Shown here: piece by piece, positions 6,507-12,866 of the stretch | How the letters are laid out: each line of letters starts with the position of its first letter | How positions within the stretch are numbered: the stretch's first letter is position 1 | Source of the DNA: Candidatus Neomicrothrix sp. UBA6944 | GTDB lineage: Bacteria > Actinomycetota > Acidimicrobiia > Acidimicrobiales > Poriferisodalaceae | NCBI GenBank assembly: GCA_002448715.1 | Contig: DJZU01000075.1 | Location: 1-12,866 of the forward strand | Length of the DNA: 12,866 bases | Reading direction: 5' to 3' | The notes under the pieces: model-generated | The model's input: the letters and a program-made list of their open reading frames with translations, nothing else | Told to the model about the DNA's origin: nothing | Database searches by the model: none | Translations under genes and position numbers: made by a program

Positions 6507-6512
6507 TACCCT
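6507..6512 (+). promoter_or_regulatory. Putative -10 element of the DivIVA-domain gene
   Basis: TACCCT, inside GGTACCCT, lies eight bases ahead of ATG 6521 in the 65-base gap after the YlbL-like gene. It matches the TACCnT form seen ahead of moaE and the HtrA-type gene, and suggests that this gene starts its own leaderless or very short-leader transcript. There is no Shine-Dalgarno and no obvious -35. The rest of the gap (6456-6506) shows no hairpin terminator. Confidence 0.4.
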
Positions 6513-6520
6513 CGGTCGTT

Positions 6521-7699
6521 ATGGCGCAGTACGCCGAAGGGGCGTCAGGAATTGATCCCGATGCGGTAGCTACCGCCGAGTTCACCCATGTATTTCGGGG
6601 CTACTCAATCGATGAAGTAAAGACATTTCTTCAACATGTCAGCCAGGAGATGCATCGCTTAACAGATGAACTCGCAGCTGCGCGTTCCGTCCAAGACGTC
6701 GTTGCGACGGCGAGCCGAAATTCGTCGGACTTGGAAGAAGGAAATTCAACTGAAAACGTTGCGTCGGTGGGTCCAGGAACAGTGATAGATCTTCAATCCC
6801 ATCGAATTACGCTAGAACGCGAAGAAGCTGAGGGCGAAGACGAAGATTGGTCTAACGACTTTCAATCTGGTGAAAATGAACCGGCCACTGCTCTCGATGT
6901 TCTTACCTTCCCTAGCACCGCACCACCTCGTAGACGTGCTGTTATTGACGAACTATTTGACCGTTTAGGCGAGCCGCAACTTGAGGATGTCGAATGGGCC
7001 AGAGAGGTTCTCATTCGCACTGGTGAAATTCCGGTGATCCAACAATCCCCATACGAGTCGCTTCACGGCGAAGCTGAAGCAATTGTCGACCATCATGATC
7101 GTCTACGTAGCACCGTGGCAGAACTATCACGGTCCGCAGTGAGTCAACTAAAAAGGAACCTGGCCGTCCGACTTGAAGCTTTACTGCCGGAATTGAAAAG
7201 TTCGTCTCAAAATACTTTTGAGGTGTCACATTTAGTTCCTAGGGCTATGGACGACGAACTAGTCGAAGGACTTACTCCTTTCGTAGCTGCCGCCGCCAAA
7301 TTCGGCGCAGGCGGGGTAAAGGTAAATGTTGACGGAATACCAAACAAGACTGCGCGAGCAGCGGGGGATTGGTTACGTAGTCGACTCATGGCCCATTTAG
7401 ATGATGAAGTTGCAATTGAAACTCGCTTGCGTGCTGTGTATCGAGAGTGGAAAAGATCAGCTGTGGACTTAATAGCCACGGACGCAATCGCTGAGGCGTT
7501 CGCTTTAGGGCTTTACGCAACTATCCCTGCGGACCAGCAGGTCAGTTGGCAAACGCCCCCTGAAGGTTGCTGCGGAACTGCTTGCCACGACAATGGAACT
7601 GCCGTCGCACGGCGAAAAGGCGAGGTGTTTCCCTCCGGTCACCTACTTCCGCCCATTAGTCAAGGGTGTCGCAGTCTGGTCGTGCCAATAGGCCAGTAA
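6521..7699 (+). CDS. DivIVA-domain protein with phage-head-like Cys/His C-terminus
   Basis: A 392-residue soluble protein. The N-terminus holds a short DivIVA-type module at about 17-52 (AEFTHVFRGYSIDEVKTFLQ), the motif that in DivIVA/Wag31 and relatives binds curved membrane and starts a coiled coil. Residues 55-180 are acidic, low-complexity linker. Residues 183-330 are mostly helical. The end has VSWQTPPEGCCGTACHDNG (341-359), then GEVFPSGHLLPP and GCRSLVVP (Cys350, Cys351, Cys355, His356, His374, Cys383). This order of W, paired Cys, G-x-F-P, PP and CR-x-L-x-x-P resembles the C-terminus of phage minor head proteins (Mu gpF/SPP1 gp7 group); this is recalled, not searched. Compared with that pattern the paired cysteines are three residues apart and the usual last Cys of CRC is Ser, so any metal site may be degenerate. 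It lies between ylbL-like and UPF0182 genes. Polar or membrane-linked localisation is inferred. Confidence 0.8.
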   Translation: MAQYAEGASGIDPDAVATAEFTHVFRGYSIDEVKTFLQHVSQEMHRLTDELAAARSVQDVVATASRNSSDLEEGNSTENVASVGPGTVIDLQSHRITLEREEAEGEDEDWSNDFQSGENEPATALDVLTFPSTAPPRRRAVIDELFDRLGEPQLEDVEWAREVLIRTGEIPVIQQSPYESLHGEAEAIVDHHDRLRSTVAELSRSAVSQLKRNLAVRLEALLPELKSSSQNTFEVSHLVPRAMDDELVEGLTPFVAAAAKFGAGGVKVNVDGIPNKTARAAGDWLRSRLMAHLDDEVAIETRLRAVYREWKRSAVDLIATDAIAEAFALGLYATIPADQQVSWQTPPEGCCGTACHDNGTAVARRKGEVFPSGHLLPPISQGCRSLVVPIGQ

Positions 7700-7711
7700 C
7701 CTTGCAGGTAT

Positions 7712-10663
7712 ATGCGACCATCTGAAGAAATGAAATCTCGTCGTCGACGGACCAACAGGGGCCGAGTGCTTCTCGGCTTTGGTGGACTTGCCGTCTTTTT
7801 GTTTTTTACTTCGATTAGAGGTTTGGCCGGTTTTTGGACTGATTATCTATGGTTTGACAGCCTGGCACTGTCATCAGTGTGGACGTCGGTGCTGTGGGCA
7901 AAGATTGGTTTAGGACTGCTATTCACGGCGATTTTTTTCGTGGCTCTGTGGCTGAATCTATTCATTGCTGACCGGCTCGCCCCCACAGTCCCTCTACCTG
8001 GACCAGAAGACGAAATGTCCAGGCGGTGGCGACAGTTCATTGCAAGACGAGCGATTCTTATCAGAAGTGTGATCTCGCTGTTATTCGCGCTCCTGGTAGG
8101 GGCAGGTGTCTCTTCTCAATGGCAAAGTTGGCTATTTTTCACAAACCGCGTGGATTTTGGAATAGTCGACCAACAATTTGGTATTGATGTTGGTTTTTAC
8201 GTCTTTCAACTTCCATTCCTAACGTTTGTTGTCAACTGGGCTTTTGCGGCGATTCTCGTCATTTTTGTTGTTACAACCATTGAGCACTATCTCAATGGTG
8301 GAATACGCATCCAGGGACAACCTGGGTCTCGGGTGACACCTCAGGTGAAAGCCCACCTGTCGTTGCTGCTGGGGTTGCTCGCGTTGGTTAAGGGCGTTGG
8401 CTATTACCTCGACCGTTACGAACTGACGCTGTCTGAACGCGGCTTCGTCACGGGTGCTACCTATACCGATATCAAAGCTCAACTGCCAGCACTCCAGCTT
8501 CTGATGATTGTGAGCGTGTTCTGTTTCGGATTGCTGATTTTCAACATCTGGCGTCGCGGTTTTACCTACCCGATTATCGCAGTGGGTTTATGGGCGTTGG
8601 TCGCGAGCCTTGCCGGGACCATATATCCCGCGTTGGTCCAACGATTCCAAGTAGAGCCCTCAGAATCAACAAAAGAGGCTCCCTATATCGAACGCAACAT
8701 TGAAATGACCCGAGTCGCTATGGGTCTAGCGGACGTGAGTCCCCAAAATTTCAATTATGAGCCCACCCTCACAGCCAAAGAAATCGAAGAGAATATGGCA
8801 ACCGTCCGCAACGTGCGTCTGCTTGATCCCGCGGTGATGCGAGACACTTTTCAACAGACCCAAGGCATCAAGAGTTTTTATGACTTTCGAGATATCGACG
8901 TTGATCGCTATGAGATTGACGGACGCACTACCCAAGTGGTTCTTGCAGCTCGAGAGCTGAAACAAACAGATCTCCCGAATAGCTCCTGGGAGTCTGAACA
9001 TATCGCCTTTACCCACGGCTACGGAATCGCCGCTGCACCTGCCAATGCGATCGACGCTAACGGTCGGCCCGACTACGCGTTAGCGGATATACCAGTCGCT
9101 GCCCGACCCGGTGCCTCGAGCCTGGATGTGGACCTTCCAGGTCTATATGTCGGTGAGGGATTGAAGGGTTATGCCATTGTTGGTGCCACACGCGACGAGG
9201 TCGACTTTCAAGATAACGACGATCGGACGGAAGTCACTCGTTACGACGGAGCCGACGGAGTCAACATTAATTCTCTCCCTCGAAAGCTCGCGTTTGCTCT
9301 TCGTTTCGCCGAACCCAATCTTGTGGTTTCCGGTGAACTTGGCTCAGACAGCCGAATTCTGTACAAGCGCGACGTAGTTGACCGCGCCAAAACCCTCGCC
9401 CCATTTCTCAAGTTCGATAGAGATCCCTACCCTGCAGTCATTGACGGCAAAGTGACTTGGATCCTCGATGCGTACACGTCAACGGATATGTTCCCCTATG
9501 CGCAGCGAGTCAATCCGCGGGCGGTCAGATCAGGTGACCTTAAAGCTTCAGTGAACTACGTACGAAATTCAGTGAAGGTTGTCATAGACGCATATGACGG
9601 CACTCCCGAGTTCTACATCGTCGACGACCAGGACCCGATAGCGAAGTCGTACCGTCAGCAATTCCCTGATTTGTTTACTGACGATGCTCCGCCCAAAGAA
9701 CTAGCCGAACATTTCCGTTACCCCGAAGATCTATTCCGGATGCAAACGGATATGTGGGGCCGGTACCGAATCACTGAAGCCTCGGAGTTCTACGACGCAG
9801 CCGGCGCCTGGAGTGTCGCTCAAGATCCAGGTAACTCCATTGGGCAAACAGCCGTGGAATCTGTCATTGATGCTTCGGGAAACATCATCAGCAGTTCCGA
9901 GGTTCGCATAGCACCCCAATATCTTCTTATGCGACTGCCGGGCGATGATGACGAGTCATTTGTTATCTTCCGGCCCTTCGTACCCTTCTCCGATGATGAT
10001 TCGCGTAAAAACCTTGAAGGTTTCATGGTTGTTCACAACGACCCAGAGCGATATGGACAAATAGAGGTCTACGAGATTCGTTCCTCTACCCCGGTCGACG
10101 GTCCCGCGTTGTTCAACTCCAATATTCAAACTGAAGAAGAGATTTCTGAACGCGTTACTTTGCTGAACCAGAACGGATCGACGGTTGTGCCTGGCAACCT
10201 GCTGCTCATCCCGGTAGAGAATTCTTTGCTTTATGTGCGTCCTCTATACATCGAAGCTACAGGTACAACAGCGGTCCCTGAATTGCAGTTGGTGATTGTC
10301 GGGGTGGGCCCAGAAGTAGTTATCGCCGACAGTTTTGAAGCTGCCTTGGCTAGCGCCATCCCTGGACTAAACGTAGATCTTGAATCCGGTTCTTCAGAAG
10401 TGAAGCCCGACTCGGCAACACCTCAAGATGACGATCCAGAAGATTCCTCTGATAGTTCTCAGAACGAAGATGACTCAGGACAGTACTCGATCGAACAACT
10501 GCTAGCTCTTGCCCAAGACGCGTTTAACCGTGCCGATGCGGCGCTCCGGACCGGTGACCTCGCCGGATATCAGCGTTGGGTCGAAACAGCTTCGGGGTAT
10601 ATAGCTAGAGCCCAATCTCTTATCGCGGAGTCACCTCAGCGCGACGACGCGGACGCCGCATAG
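7712..10663 (+). CDS. UPF0182-family giant membrane protein
   Basis: A 983-residue integral membrane protein of UPF0182, a family widespread in actinobacteria and found in some other phyla, with no established function. Seven transmembrane helices lie in the first third at about 19-36, 62-86, 113-133, 165-189, 214-231, 259-279 and 285-307. A large soluble domain, probably outside the membrane, then runs to about 890. Family landmarks include YLWFDSLALSSVW (45-57), ELTLSERGFVTGATYTD (237-253) and EAPYIERNIEMTRVAMGL (322-339). Residues about 895-925 are an acidic Ser/Asp/Glu linker, and the last about 60 residues are helical (EQLLALAQDAFNRADAAL) as is usual for the family. Start ATG 7712 follows a weak GCAGGT; ATG 7730 is possible and costs six residues. 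It begins 12 bases after the DivIVA-domain gene and four bases before the PIG-L gene, so all three are probably co-transcribed. Confidence 0.93.
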   Translation: MRPSEEMKSRRRRTNRGRVLLGFGGLAVFLFFTSIRGLAGFWTDYLWFDSLALSSVWTSVLWAKIGLGLLFTAIFFVALWLNLFIADRLAPTVPLPGPEDEMSRRWRQFIARRAILIRSVISLLFALLVGAGVSSQWQSWLFFTNRVDFGIVDQQFGIDVGFYVFQLPFLTFVVNWAFAAILVIFVVTTIEHYLNGGIRIQGQPGSRVTPQVKAHLSLLLGLLALVKGVGYYLDRYELTLSERGFVTGATYTDIKAQLPALQLLMIVSVFCFGLLIFNIWRRGFTYPIIAVGLWALVASLAGTIYPALVQRFQVEPSESTKEAPYIERNIEMTRVAMGLADVSPQNFNYEPTLTAKEIEENMATVRNVRLLDPAVMRDTFQQTQGIKSFYDFRDIDVDRYEIDGRTTQVVLAARELKQTDLPNSSWESEHIAFTHGYGIAAAPANAIDANGRPDYALADIPVAARPGASSLDVDLPGLYVGEGLKGYAIVGATRDEVDFQDNDDRTEVTRYDGADGVNINSLPRKLAFALRFAEPNLVVSGELGSDSRILYKRDVVDRAKTLAPFLKFDRDPYPAVIDGKVTWILDAYTSTDMFPYAQRVNPRAVRSGDLKASVNYVRNSVKVVIDAYDGTPEFYIVDDQDPIAKSYRQQFPDLFTDDAPPKELAEHFRYPEDLFRMQTDMWGRYRITEASEFYDAAGAWSVAQDPGNSIGQTAVESVIDASGNIISSSEVRIAPQYLLMRLPGDDDESFVIFRPFVPFSDDDSRKNLEGFMVVHNDPERYGQIEVYEIRSSTPVDGPALFNSNIQTEEEISERVTLLNQNGSTVVPGNLLLIPVENSLLYVRPLYIEATGTTAVPELQLVIVGVGPEVVIADSFEAALASAIPGLNVDLESGSSEVKPDSATPQDDDPEDSSDSSQNEDDSGQYSIEQLLALAQDAFNRADAALRTGDLAGYQRWVETASGYIARAQSLIAESPQRDDADAA

Positions 10664-10667
10664 CGTT

Positions 10668-11417
10668 GTGACGGGAACTATCCCTACTGCTGAGGGGGAG
10701 GCTCAGGCGCCCTCGCGAGTCTTAGTCGTTGTTGCTCACCCTGATGACGTTGATTTCGGTACCGCTGGCACTATGGCCGCGCTTGTGAAAGCCGGATCAG
10801 AGGTCTCTTATTGCCTAGTGACGAGTGGTGAGGCGGGTGGTGATGACTTGCCGCTGAATCAAGATGAGCTGGCCGAATTACGACAAGAAGAACAGACAGC
10901 GGCGGCTTTGGCAGTGGGAGTTGAGGACCTTCATTGGTTGAACTATCCGGATGGGCGAGTTGTCAACAGCCTTGACCTTCGACGTGATATCTCGCGCGTA
11001 ATTCGAATCGTTCAACCAGATGTGGTTGTGACTCAGCCCACGGAGGCGAATTGGGATCGAATATACGGATCACACCCCGACCATCTCGCGACAGCGTGGG
11101 CGACGATGGCAGCCGTATATCCCGATGCGCGAAATCCCAGATCTCACCCGGAACTATTGGCTGAGGGTCATCAACCCCACACGGTGACTCAAGTTTGGAT
11201 GATGTGGATGTCTGCACCACAGGGAAAAATGATGCACGTTGACATCACGACTACCTTTGAAGAGAAGGTCAAGGCATTGAGATGTCATTCAAGCCAAACT
11301 GATCGCATCGAAGGACTAGATGATTTGCTACGAGAATGGGCGTCAGGCGTAGCAGCGACAGCGAAGATGCCAGCCAACGCCCTCGCCGAAGGATTTCGGG
11401 TTATCGACACCGAGTAA
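10668..11417 (+). CDS. PIG-L/LmbE-family zinc-dependent deacetylase
   Basis: A 249-residue cytoplasmic enzyme of the PIG-L/LmbE family, which removes acetyl groups from N-acetylglucosamine-type or related conjugates; MshB and Mca of mycothiol metabolism belong here. The metal-binding motif AHPDDVDFG is at 23-31 (His24 and Asp27 ligands, Asp26 the probable base), and the second motif SHPDHLATA is at 135-143 (His139 ligand, His136 supporting catalysis). The common AHPDDE has Asp for Glu here (DDVDFG), a variant I recall among actinobacterial members. VYPDARNPRSHPELL (150-164) fits that subgroup. The start is GTG 10668, four bases after the UPF0182 stop; the first 15 residues are probably a flexible extension. 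Substrate cannot be told from sequence; mycothiol-pathway deacetylation is possible but not shown, as no other mycothiol gene is present. Confidence 0.9.
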   Translation: MTGTIPTAEGEAQAPSRVLVVVAHPDDVDFGTAGTMAALVKAGSEVSYCLVTSGEAGGDDLPLNQDELAELRQEEQTAAALAVGVEDLHWLNYPDGRVVNSLDLRRDISRVIRIVQPDVVVTQPTEANWDRIYGSHPDHLATAWATMAAVYPDARNPRSHPELLAEGHQPHTVTQVWMMWMSAPQGKMMHVDITTTFEEKVKALRCHSSQTDRIEGLDDLLREWASGVAATAKMPANALAEGFRVIDTE

Positions 11418-11443
11418 GAAATGCACTGTGTGAAGTAGGAACC

Positions 11444-12739
11444 ATGAGCGACAGTCAGATAATCGATTCGCCTCGCGCGTGGCTTACTGTCGTCGCCACA
11501 TTCTTCTCTTCTGCTGTAGCTCTGGGCACTGTGTATAGCTTCGGCGCCTTTTTCCAATCGATGGCAGACGACTTCGGAACCGGTAAAGGTTCAACGGCTG
11601 TCATCTTTGGGCTCACCACCTTCTCGTTTTTCTGGTTGAGCCTCATTACGAGCCGACTCTCCGATCGCTATGGGCCTCGACCGGTGTTAGCGGCAGGAGC
11701 AGTAGCACTCTTCATTGGTCTCTGGGCTACTAGCAATGTGAACTCCATAGGTCTTGGGTATGTCACGTTTGGTTTAGGTGCTGGCATAGCAGCCGCGTGC
11801 GCCTATATTCCTATGGTCGCCCACGTAGGCGGATGGTTCGAAAAATCACGTGCTACGGCGGTGGGCATTTCGGTTGCGGGTATCGGAGTTGGGACGCTGG
11901 TAATGAACCCATTAGCAGCACGACTCATTGACCTGTATAGCTGGAGAACCACCTACCGGATTTTTGCCGTCGTAGGATCGCTAATTCTTTTAGTCGGTAC
12001 GTTGATGATGGCCCGAGCCCCCGGCGAAGCTGGAGCAGCCCCCTCAAGAGTTCGAGAAGCTTTTAGGTCCCCAATTTTCAGAAGGCTGTGGCTTGCGGCT
12101 CTTTGCTACGCCATTGCGCTATTTATTCCATTTGTTTTCGCCGTGCCCTACGCCAAAGAAAGAGGAATTTCTCCCGTTGCGGCGGCAACCCTCGTCGGTT
12201 TGTTAGGTGGGTCTAGTGTCCTGTCTCGAATTGGCTTCAGTTGGCTCACCAACCGGTTCGGAACGTTCCGCATATTTCGGTTCGGTTTCGTTCTATGCCC
12301 AATAGCTTTTATGACTTGGCTCTTGGCTGGCTCATCGTTCACAACTCTCGCGATTTTCATGCTCGTAATGGGAATCGGATATGGATCTTTCGTTGCCGTT
12401 AGCCCTCTCGTATTAGCCGATTTATTTGGCGTAGTTGGGCTCGGCTCGCTTATGGGAATCCTTTACACAGCATGTGGTCTAGGTGCCTTAATCGGCCCTC
12501 CAATGGCAGGACGTATGATCGACGTTCAAGACAGCTACACCATGCCGATGCTGGTCGGCTTAGGGCTTGGCCTCATAGCTTTCCTACTCCTTACGCTGCT
12601 TCCAACAACCCCATCAGGCAACATCTCGTTTGTAGGCGCACAGCATGATGAAAGTCAGGGAACAGGAAGTGAAATTGCGGTCGCTATGACGGCATTTGAT
12701 GAGACCTTGATGGAACTGGAAGATTGGCTCGAACCGTAG
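11444..12739 (+). CDS. MFS transporter, oxalate/formate or monocarboxylate antiporter type
   Basis: A 431-residue transporter with about 12 hydrophobic segments in two halves joined by a loop at about 191-212. The conserved MFS loop after helix 2 reads SRLSDRYGPRPV (70-81), with Asp74 and Arg75. GGWFEKSRATAVGISVAGIG (129-148) and LYSWRTTYRIFAVVG (164-178) are the pattern of OFA (oxalate/formate) and monocarboxylate-type carriers, so a small organic acid is the likely substrate class. The C-terminal tail from about 390 is hydrophilic and acidic, ending ELEDWLEP. The start is ATG 11444, preceded by AGGA (11437-11440). An in-frame ATG at 11336 would add 36 charged residues that merely read through the PIG-L gene in another frame. 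It is 26 bases after the PIG-L stop and may be co-transcribed with it. Substrate and coupling ion are unknown. Confidence 0.9.
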   Translation: MSDSQIIDSPRAWLTVVATFFSSAVALGTVYSFGAFFQSMADDFGTGKGSTAVIFGLTTFSFFWLSLITSRLSDRYGPRPVLAAGAVALFIGLWATSNVNSIGLGYVTFGLGAGIAAACAYIPMVAHVGGWFEKSRATAVGISVAGIGVGTLVMNPLAARLIDLYSWRTTYRIFAVVGSLILLVGTLMMARAPGEAGAAPSRVREAFRSPIFRRLWLAALCYAIALFIPFVFAVPYAKERGISPVAAATLVGLLGGSSVLSRIGFSWLTNRFGTFRIFRFGFVLCPIAFMTWLLAGSSFTTLAIFMLVMGIGYGSFVAVSPLVLADLFGVVGLGSLMGILYTACGLGALIGPPMAGRMIDVQDSYTMPMLVGLGLGLIAFLLLTLLPTTPSGNISFVGAQHDESQGTGSEIAVAMTAFDETLMELEDWLEP

Positions 12740-12780
12740 ATTTTCGAATGCGATAGTTCATTGTTCTTATGGGTTTGAGG

Positions 12781-12810
12781 TTGCAGATCCATCAATGCAA
12801 GCGCCATACT
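12781..12810 (+). promoter_or_regulatory. Putative promoter of the initiator tRNA gene
   Basis: In the 84-base gap after the transporter gene, TTGCAG (12781-12786) and CATACT (12805-12810) form a sigma-70-like pair with an 18-base spacer. The predicted transcription start near 12817 is a few bases ahead of the mature tRNA 5' end. TTGAGG at 12775 is an alternative -35. No terminator hairpin was seen between the transporter stop and this promoter. Confidence 0.4.
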
Positions 12811-12823
12811 GATGACTCTTCGT

Positions 12824-12866
12824 CGCGGGGTGGAGCAGTTTGGTAGCTCGTCGGGCTCATAACCCG
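12824..12866 (+). tRNA. Initiator tRNA-fMet(CAU), 5' part
   Basis: The sequence starts CGCGGGGTGGAGCAG and folds as the 5' half of tRNA: acceptor strand CGCGGGG (12824-12830), D stem GAGC/GCTC (12833-12836 and 12846-12849) around AGTTTGGTA, anticodon stem TCGGG (12851-12855), loop CTCATAA with anticodon CAT at 12858-12860, and CCCG closing the stem. Three consecutive G-C pairs (GGG/CCC) beside the anticodon loop and C as the first base, which stays unpaired in initiators, mark this as formyl-Met initiator tRNA, not elongator tRNA-Met. The 3' half lies outside the window. Confidence 0.95.

Noticed and set aside
7761..7980. Possible degenerate phage remnant beside the head-protein-like C-terminus of the DivIVA gene.
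   Set aside because: The adjacent gene is an intact UPF0182 gene in its usual neighbourhood, and no integrase, capsid, tail or terminase sequence occurs in the window.
11336..11443. An in-frame ATG giving a 36-residue Arg-rich N-terminal extension of the MFS transporter.
   Set aside because: It overlaps the 3' part of the PIG-L gene in another frame, has no transporter-like sequence, and ATG 11444 has AGGA upstream and directly precedes the first membrane helix region.
12740..12866. Integration site for a mobile element at the initiator tRNA.
   Set aside because: The 5' half of the tRNA is intact, the 3' half is outside the window, and no integrase or direct repeat is visible.
1..12866. CRISPR array, toxin-antitoxin module, defence system or biosynthetic cluster.
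   Set aside because: No repeat-spacer pattern, no toxin or nuclease families and no assembly-line enzymes were seen on either strand. The genes are those of an ordinary envelope and housekeeping region.

Overview
The window looks like chromosomal DNA from a free-living actinobacterium, most likely a marine or freshwater member of Acidimicrobiia. The lineage is inferred from gene content and from recalled similarity to actinobacterial families; no search was run. Supporting signs are tight gene packing (no gap above about 90 bases), base composition near 50% GC, frequent GTG/TTG and one apparent CTG start, almost no strong Shine-Dalgarno sites, -10-like hexamers 6-8 bases ahead of some starts (as expected for leaderless mRNAs), and the actinobacterial pairing of a YlbL-type PDZ/Lon-like protease with a giant UPF0182 membrane protein. 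No mobile element, CRISPR array, phage module or island boundary was seen.

Layout. 1-55: possible 3' end of a plus-strand gene. 52-1395 (minus): membrane-anchored HtrA-type serine protease with PDZ domain. 1396-1485: divergent promoter region. 1486-3189 (plus): an overlapping run of moaE, a 71-residue single-pass membrane protein, and a divergent mreB whose best start is CTG at 2179. 3173-4384 (plus): a lipoprotein with a type 1 periplasmic-binding fold, overlapping the mreB end. 4381-5315 (minus): a two-gene unit, a small membrane protein followed by a HEAT-repeat protein starting on an overlapping TTG. 5364-6455 (plus): YlbL-like PDZ/Lon protease. 6521-7699: DivIVA-domain protein with a Cys/His-containing C-terminus. 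7712-10663: UPF0182 membrane protein. 10668-11417: PIG-L/LmbE-type zinc deacetylase. 11444-12739: MFS transporter of the oxalate/formate or monocarboxylate type. 12824-12866: 5' part of the initiator tRNA gene, cut by the window end.

Theme. Much of the region concerns the cell envelope: two membrane-tethered PDZ proteases, an actin-like cytoskeletal protein, a DivIVA-domain protein, a lipoprotein and large membrane proteins. MoaE, the PIG-L enzyme and the transporter are metabolic neighbours. No mreC, mreD, rodA or PBP2 gene accompanies mreB, and no permease or ATPase accompanies the binding-protein lipoprotein.

Most of the window is ordinary housekeeping sequence. The best candidates for something new are: the moaE-small membrane protein-MreB-lipoprotein cluster, in which MreB carries Gln at the position of the presumed catalytic Glu; the DivIVA protein with a C-terminus resembling phage minor head proteins; and the shared TACCnT promoter motif at leaderless spacing.
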